Assembly: GCF_009684715.1 (NCBI RefSeq) | Contig: NZ_CP016604.1 | Coordinates: forward strand, 387,262 to 451,261 | Direction: 5' to 3' | DNA from: Otariodibacter oris | GTDB taxonomy: Bacteria > Pseudomonadota > Gammaproteobacteria > Enterobacterales > Pasteurellaceae | Length of the DNA: 64,000 nucleotides | Part shown: positions 59,388 through 64,000 of the stretch, piece after piece | Numbering within the stretch: position 1 is the stretch's first letter | How the letters are laid out: each line of letters starts with the position of its first letter | The notes under the pieces: generated by a model | Seen by the model: only the letters and a program-made list of their open reading frames with translations | The model's database searches: none | Told to the model about the DNA's origin: nothing | Position numbers and translations under genes: made by a program

Positions 59388-59825
59388 TCATCTAGTCTTT
59401 CTATGTTAGAGCCATTGGTTTTTTAAGGTTGATTTGTAATAATTCAGTAATTAAGAGTAGTATATTTCAATGAATATTAAGCTTAATTTGTAAATATCTT
59501 TCTGAATTGTATTATCATCTTATCAATATTTTCTGTTAACTATTTGTGTTTTTAGTGTACAAACAACCTTTATCGATTTTATTCTAACATCAAATAGATT
59601 GTCAAAAAATTCAGACCTGATCTAGTTATCTAAAACAGACCTAAAAACTTTATTTTGATATAAACAAATTTTTTCATTCACTCTCTTATGGGAATTTTAC
59701 CACAGATAACTTCTTATACTTTCATTTTAGATAACAAAGGATTTGTTTATCTGATTAGAACCTGCACTTGTAATAATCTATGACATATGGCTATCAGCAT
59801 GATAAATATACCTAATAATTATTTA
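59388..59825. other. Non-coding flank between the defence operon and pepD
   Basis: About 440 bases without a credible gene. It holds an exact 11-bp inverted repeat, GTTATCTAAAA (59625-59635) and TTTTAGATAAC (59725-59735), further GATAAC/GTTATC fragments, and two copies of CAGACCT (59612-59618 and 59636-59642). A TTGACA on the minus strand (59604-59599) with AATAAA 16 bases on may be the operon promoter, which would leave a leader of about 190 bases. I see no integrase, tRNA or clear direct repeat. Confidence 0.45.
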
Positions 59826-61277
59826 TCAGCTAGGAATTCCCTTCAACAAACTTGTCAGCAACTTCCAATAAGTCTCCACTGCAGGAATATGCACTTTTTC
59901 ATCTGGCGAGTGAGCATTGCGGATTGTTGGACCAATAGAAACTAAATCCATATTTGGGTAAGTTTTCTTAATTAAGCCACATTCTAAGCCTGCATGGATC
60001 ACTTGAATTTTGGCGGAATAGCCAAGAATTTCATCGTAGATTTTTTGAGTGAGTGCAGTGATTTGTGAATGTGGATCAGGTTGCCAGCCCGGATAACTAC
60101 CAGAGAATACGGCATTTGCACCCGATAATTCACTGATGGCACTGAGTTTTCCTCTTACATCGGCTTTGCCACTTTCGATTAGTGAGCGAATTAAAATATT
60201 GGCTTTCACTGTATTTTCTTCAGTAGTTAAAATGCCCATACTGAGTGAGCTTTCTACTACATTTTCTACCACGTCACTATTACGGATTACACCATTAGGT
60301 AGTGCATTAAGGAAATTAATGACCTTGTGAGTAGATTCTGAGGTGAAAACTTTTTGCGGAGCAGAAATAGAGTCTGTGATGAAAACTAAGTTTGGTTCTG
60401 CCACAGCAAGTTCTACTTTGAAATCGTATTCGATTTGTTTGAGACAAGCGGTAAGATTCGCTTCATCTTTTGCATTAAATGCAATAATAACAGAGGATTC
60501 ACGAGGGATGGCATTACGCACAGAACCCCCGCTAATTTCTGAAATTTGGAATGTAATTTGTGATTTAAGATCCGTTAAGGCTCTCGCTAATAATTTGATT
60601 GCATTCACTCTTGACGTGTGGATATCGACACCAGAGTGACCGCCAGTTAATCCTTTGATATTCAGTTTGATTGCACGATCAAATGAATGAGTGGTTTGTT
60701 CTACGGGTAAATCAATCGTCGCATCTTCTCCGCCTGCACAACCGATATAAATCTCGCCATTTTCTTCCGTATCCGTGTTGATCATGATATTTGATTTTAG
60801 CCAATTAGGACGTAAACCAATCGCTCCTTCCATGCCCGCTTCTTCGGTCATTGTTAGAAGCACTTCAAGCTCAGGATGAGCTATATCATCAGAATCTAAA
60901 ACGGCCAAACAAGATGCCAATCCAATCCCATTATCTGCCCCTAATGTTGTGCCTGTTGCTTTTACCCATTCGCCATCAATATAAGGTTTAATCGGATCTG
61001 TTTCAAAATTGTGTGATGAACCTTCATTCGCTTGTGGCACCATATCTAAGTGAGCTTGTAGGGAAACAGATTGGCGGTCTTCCATGCCTTTGGTCGCTGG
61101 TTTGCGGATAAGTATATTGCCGACTTCGTCACGTTCAACAAAAAACGCCTTTTCTTTTGCCCAATTCACAATAAATTCAGCGAGTTTTTCTTCATGATAA
61201 GACGGATGGGGAATTGCACAAATTTGATCGAACCATTTCCATAAGATAGTTGGATTGAGTGTTTGGATTTCAGACAT
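59826..61277 (-). CDS. pepD: Aminoacyl-histidine (cytosol non-specific) dipeptidase PepD
   Basis: M20-family zinc dipeptidase that splits a broad range of dipeptides including carnosine. Metal-binding motifs [11 protein letters not shown] (His80, Asp82), [16 protein letters not shown] and the C-terminal AGLECG are present. Length 483 versus 485 in E. coli. It is divergent from gpt, as in E. coli. An uptake core lies at 60444-60452. The defence operon ends its 5' side about 440 bases downstream, so the pepD-gpt block is the right-hand conserved anchor of the insertion. Confidence 0.95.
   Translation of the reverse strand: MSEIQTLNPTILWKWFDQICAIPHPSYHEEKLAEFIVNWAKEKAFFVERDEVGNILIRKPATKGMEDRQSVSLQAHLDMVPQANEGSSHNFETDPIKPYIDGEWVKATGTTLGADNGIGLASCLAVLDSDDIAHPELEVLLTMTEEAGMEGAIGLRPNWLKSNIMINTDTEENGEIYIGCAGGEDATIDLPVEQTTHSFDRAIKLNIKGLTGGHSGVDIHTSRVNAIKLLARALTDLKSQITFQISEISGGSVRNAIPRESSVIIAFNAKDEANLTACLKQIEYDFKVELAVAEPNLVFITDSISAPQKVFTSESTHKVINFLNALPNGVIRNSDVVENVVESSLSMGILTTEENTVKANILIRSLIESGKADVRGKLSAISELSGANAVFSGSYPGWQPDPHSQITALTQKIYDEILGYSAKIQVIHAGLECGLIKKTYPNMDLVSIGPTIRNAHSPDEKVHIPAVETYWKLLTSLLKGIPS
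60444..60452 (+). repeat. Uptake-signal core inside pepD
   Basis: Exact core on the plus strand, opposite to the pepD reading direction. It is the first exact copy to the right of the defence operon. Confidence 0.85.
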
Positions 61278-61451
61278 AATTACCTCTTGTTTTAACCAAT
61301 AGCGGTGAGATTTGGACTAATTTTTACAAAAATCACACGTCGAAAGGATTTTATTGTAGAATATATCGGAAATGATAGCATGAATTCGATTTTCAAGTTA
61401 TCTCTCCACAATTTTTTAAGATGATTTTGTCATCACTATCTGGGTAATTTT

Positions 61452-61931
61452 ATGAGTGAAAAATATACAAACGAAAAATACGTGGTAACGTGGGATATGT
61501 TCCACATGCATGCACGTAAATTAGCAGAACGTCTTTTACCTTCATCACAATGGAAGGGTATTATTGCAGTGAGTCGCGGAGGGTTATTTCCTGCGGCAGT
61601 ATTAGCAAGAGAATTAAATATTCGCCACGTAGAGACAGTTTGTATTGCGAGTTATGATCATGATAATCAAGGCGAATTAAAAGTCTTACATGCTGCTGAC
61701 GTAGCAAATGGCGGAGAAGGTTTTATTGTTGTTGATGATTTAGTTGATACAGGTAATACCGCGCGTGAAATTCGTAAAATGTATCCAAAAGCAAAATTTG
61801 TGACCGTATTTGCTAAACCTTTAGGTGCAGAGCTTGTTGATGATTATGTAATCGATATTCCTCAAGAAACTTGGATTGAACAACCTTGGGATCTTGGTAT
61901 TACTTTTGTTAAACCACTTTCAAAACAATAA
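61452..61931 (+). CDS. gpt: Xanthine-guanine phosphoribosyltransferase
   Basis: Purine-salvage enzyme making GMP and XMP from the bases and PRPP. The PRPP-binding motif [14 protein letters not shown] (near 91-104) is clear, as is the [14 protein letters not shown] phosphate loop (near 39-52). Length 159 versus 152 in E. coli. Followed by a terminator and then gmk, which phosphorylates GMP to GDP, so two consecutive steps of guanine salvage are neighbours. Confidence 0.96.
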   Translation: MSEKYTNEKYVVTWDMFHMHARKLAERLLPSSQWKGIIAVSRGGLFPAAVLARELNIRHVETVCIASYDHDNQGELKVLHAADVANGGEGFIVVDDLVDTGNTAREIRKMYPKAKFVTVFAKPLGAELVDDYVIDIPQETWIEQPWDLGITFVKPLSKQ

Positions 61932-61965
61932 GTTTGACTTAAGATGATTGTCGAATAAAAGTGAG

Positions 61966-61983
61966 AGGACGCAAATGCGTCCT
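61966..61983 (+). terminator. Terminator after gpt
   Basis: AGGACGCA (61966-61973) pairs with TGCGTCCT (61976-61983), and AAAGT/ACTTT extend the stem outward. A T-rich stretch follows. Confidence 0.75.
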
Positions 61984-62025
61984 TTACTTTAGTGTTCTTT
62001 ATGTAATTAAATCGAATAGGTTATT

Positions 62026-62646
62026 ATGAGCTTAGGTAATCTTTATATTATTTCAGCACCAAGTGGTGCGGGTAAATCTTCATTAATCAACGCATTATTA
62101 GCTGATTTACCTCGTTCAACCGTTGAATTGTCAATATCCCATACTACTCGTTCCCCTCGCCCAGGTGAAGAACATGGTGTTCACTACTATTTCACATCTC
62201 ATGGTGATTTTGAGCATTTAATTTCACAAGGTCATTTTTTAGAATGGGCAGAAGTCTTTGGTAATTATTACGGTACTTCATTACCGCTAATTGAGCGAAG
62301 TCTGGAAGAAGGCATTGACGTTTTCTTAGATATTGATTGGCAGGGGGCAAGACAGATCAGAGAAAAACTGCCGAATGTGAAGAGTATCTTTATTCTTCCT
62401 CCATCTAAAGCGGAATTAGAAAATCGTTTAATTGGAAGAGGGCAGGATTCGGCAGAAGTAATTCAAGGCAGAATGAATAAAGCTGTATCTGAAATGAGCC
62501 ACTATAATGAATTTGATTATGTCATTTTTAATGATGATTTTGATACAGCATTAACGGAATTAAAGAGTATTCTGATTGCAGAACGTCTTAAACAAGAAGC
62601 TCAATCTATTCGTCATCAAGCATTGATTGCTGAATTACTTGGTTGA
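62026..62646 (+). CDS. gmk: Guanylate kinase
   Basis: Phosphorylates GMP to GDP with ATP. P-loop [10 protein letters not shown] (9-18), GMP-binding [19 protein letters not shown] (near 39-57) and [10 protein letters not shown] are typical. Length 206 versus 207 in E. coli. In E. coli gmk lies with rpoZ and spoT, which are not here; the gene stands between gpt and the convergent rseA. Confidence 0.96.
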   Translation: MSLGNLYIISAPSGAGKSSLINALLADLPRSTVELSISHTTRSPRPGEEHGVHYYFTSHGDFEHLISQGHFLEWAEVFGNYYGTSLPLIERSLEEGIDVFLDIDWQGARQIREKLPNVKSIFILPPSKAELENRLIGRGQDSAEVIQGRMNKAVSEMSHYNEFDYVIFNDDFDTALTELKSILIAERLKQEAQSIRHQALIAELLG

Positions 62647-62662
62647 TATAAATTAGCCATAA

Positions 62663-62693
62663 AAAACCCCGCAATTTAGTTTAGCGGGGTTTT
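62663..62693. terminator. Bidirectional terminator between gmk and rseA
   Basis: AAAACCCCGC (62663-62672) pairs perfectly with GCGGGGTTTT (62684-62693) around an 11-base loop, one of the few GC-rich stems in the window. Confidence 0.95.
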
Positions 62694-62717
62694 CTTTTAT
62701 CTTATTACTTCTATTCT

Positions 62718-63332
62718 TTATTGTTGTCTTTCAGTTTCATCATTTTCACTTGTATTTGGTGTCGTTGCTGAAGTTTGAGCTCTCGCTTTTTCAGCTGCAC
62801 TTAATACAATAGCACCGACGTTAGTACGACGTTGTAATTCATGATTTTGTAATAATGCATTAATACGACGTTGTTGGTATTCTAATTGCTCAGGAGTAGG
62901 TTGTGTTTGCGATGGGGCATTGTAACTTACTTGCTGAACTGAATTACTAAACGGAAGTGTTTGTAATACAGGTTGTTCAACTTGTGCAACTTCTTGCTCT
63001 GCAGTCATGATATTTGCACCAAATACTGCAACTAAACATACAGAAGCTGCAATTCCCATTTGCATAATCGGTGTTTTCCAACCCTTAAGTTTTAACAATA
63101 AACCTTTTGGCTTTTCTGCTTGAGTCGAAATTTCTTCTTTTTCAATAGCTGCTTCTAATTTCGCAGAGAAATCGCTACCAAGAATAATTTCTTCTCCTCG
63201 CATAACACTACGGATTGCGTGGTAGTTAGCCCATTTTTGTTGTAACTCTTCACTTTTGCATAATGTATCGGTAAAAGCATGCTCCACATTATGTCCATCC
63301 ATATAGGCGGAAAGTGTTTCTCTTTGTTGCAT
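62718..63332 (-). CDS. rseA: Anti-sigma-E factor RseA
   Basis: Single-pass inner-membrane anti-sigma factor that holds sigma E until DegS and RseP cut it. I start at 63332 (204 residues, MQQRETLSAYMDG), preceded by GGAG; a TTG four codons earlier overlaps that site. The N-terminal ASD domain (about 1-85) binds sigma E, one membrane helix lies at about 88-108 (IMQMGIAASVCLVAVFGANIM), and a Gln/Pro-rich periplasmic tail follows. The gene starts 29 bases after rpoE. No rseB or rseC follows, since gmk converges next. Confidence 0.9.
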   Translation of the reverse strand: MQQRETLSAYMDGHNVEHAFTDTLCKSEELQQKWANYHAIRSVMRGEEIILGSDFSAKLEAAIEKEEISTQAEKPKGLLLKLKGWKTPIMQMGIAASVCLVAVFGANIMTAEQEVAQVEQPVLQTLPFSNSVQQVSYNAPSQTQPTPEQLEYQQRRINALLQNHELQRRTNVGAIVLSAAEKARAQTSATTPNTSENDETERQQ

Positions 63333-63361
63333 AGATAGCTCCAATATTTTTAATCTATGTT

Positions 63362-63940
63362 TTAATTTTTTTGCATTAATGGATTAATTTTTGCGTCAAT
63401 CGCTTCTCTTGCTCTGAAGATACGAGATCTTACAGTACCAACAGGACATTGCATAACTTCTGCGATCTCTTCATAACTTAGCCCATCAATTTCACGCAAG
63501 GTTATTGCATTCTTTAATTCATCGGGTAAGTTTTCAATCGTATCAAATACAATTCGTTTTAACTCTTCAGATAATATTAAATTCTCTGGTGTGTCTGCTT
63601 CACGTAACTGGACACCACTGTCGTAACTTTCTGCATCTTCAGCAAGAATATCTTCTTTTGGAGGACGTCGTCCTAAAGCGGTTAAGTGATTCTTTGCTGT
63701 ATTTACGGCAATTCTATACAGCCAAGTATAGAACGCACTTTCTCCTCTAAATGACTCTAAAGAACGATACGCTTTTATAAAAGATTCTTGTACAAGATCT
63801 GGGATGTCATCGCGTGCAACGTAGCGTGTTAGCAATCCTGCTACTCTATTTTGATAACGTATGACGAGTAAATTAAATGCTTTTTTATCACCTTGTTGTG
63901 CACGCTCAACCAATTCTTGATCGGTAATTTGCTCGCTCAT
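63362..63940 (-). CDS. rpoE: RNA polymerase sigma-E factor RpoE
   Basis: ECF sigma factor for envelope stress. Region 2 (QNRVAGLLTRYV...DLVQESFIKAYRSL and FYTWLYRIAVNTAKNH) and region 4 (NAITLREIDGLSYEEIAEVM, then GTVRSRIFRAREAI) are intact. Length 192 versus 191 in E. coli. AGGAGAACTC precedes the ATG. Only 60 bases of upstream sequence are in the window and no sigma-E-type autoregulated promoter (GAACTT/TCTGA) can be seen within them. Confidence 0.96.
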   Translation of the reverse strand: MSEQITDQELVERAQQGDKKAFNLLVIRYQNRVAGLLTRYVARDDIPDLVQESFIKAYRSLESFRGESAFYTWLYRIAVNTAKNHLTALGRRPPKEDILAEDAESYDSGVQLREADTPENLILSEELKRIVFDTIENLPDELKNAITLREIDGLSYEEIAEVMQCPVGTVRSRIFRAREAIDAKINPLMQKN

Positions 63941-64000
63941 CTATTGAGTTCTCCTAACTTTTACGCTGGATCTTCCCCTTCGCACACCTCGTTAGTATGT

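Overview
The window is a chromosomal segment of a gammaproteobacterium of the family Pasteurellaceae. Two things point there: the gene set and gene orders (hel lipoprotein e(P4), opsX-type heptosyltransferase, ung/grcA, pepD/gpt, uvrA/ssb, rpoE/rseA, a DUF2322 gene), and a strongly over-represented 9-mer, ACAAGCGGT. That 9-mer is the core of the DNA uptake signal used by the Actinobacillus pleuropneumoniae / Mannheimia / Glaesserella branch. I count 12 exact copies in the window (chance expectation about 0.5) and noticed none of the H. influenzae-type core AAGTGCGGT. The DNA is AT-rich throughout. I cannot name the species; a complete tna operon suggests an indole-positive organism.

Layout. 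1-5.5 kb: end of the mla operon (mlaB, ibaG), murA, yciO, rluB, bioB, ung. 5.7-10 kb: grcA, map, a queuosine-precursor transporter (yhhQ) with a candidate preQ1-type leader, the NAD-scavenging lipoprotein hel, DUF2322, ftsN. 10-12.3 kb: thiQ and thiP without thiB. 12.4-15.8 kb: yfcZ-like gene, uvrD, a methyltransferase. 15.8-16.2 kb: AT-rich non-coding stretch with a DnaA-box-like cluster. 16.2-24.8 kb: tsaD, bamD, rluD (with a duplicated 5' region), bamE, ndpA, ridA, pgeF, yihI, DUF2489, hemN. 24.8-38.6 kb: an envelope block (lptD, envC, yibQ-like, tamA, tamB) running into cydDC. 38.5-41.5 kb: yhbP, ubiX, ttcA, xthA. 41.5-44.8 kb: the tna operon read leftward (tnaC leader, tnaA, tnaB) with a perfect CRP site. 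44.8-53.3 kb: yccA, tusE, opsX, tyrA, yidE, yacL, uvrA. 53.4 kb: ssb, divergent from uvrA across a LexA-like box. 59.8-64 kb: pepD, gpt, gmk, rseA, rpoE.

The accessory element is a three-gene overlapping operon at 54.1-59.4 kb, inserted between ssb and pepD. It encodes (i) a single protein fusing an HsdR-like PD-(D/E)XK nuclease domain to an N6-adenine methylase, (ii) a two-domain HsdS-type specificity subunit, and (iii) an OLD-like protein with an SMC/ABC-type ATPase head and a TOPRIM nuclease domain. No HsdR translocase is encoded. The operon has no uptake-signal core and is visibly more AT-rich than its neighbours, so it looks horizontally acquired. It is the best candidate here for an under-described defence system.

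Regulatory structure is rich. There is a newly placed tnaC leader peptide that keeps the W-F-x-I-D...P register of E. coli TnaC, a possible H-type pseudoknot over the yhhQ ribosome-binding site, LexA-like boxes at uvrD and uvrA/ssb, many intrinsic terminators (several built from paired uptake signals), and a diverged tandem duplication of the rluD promoter and start codon.
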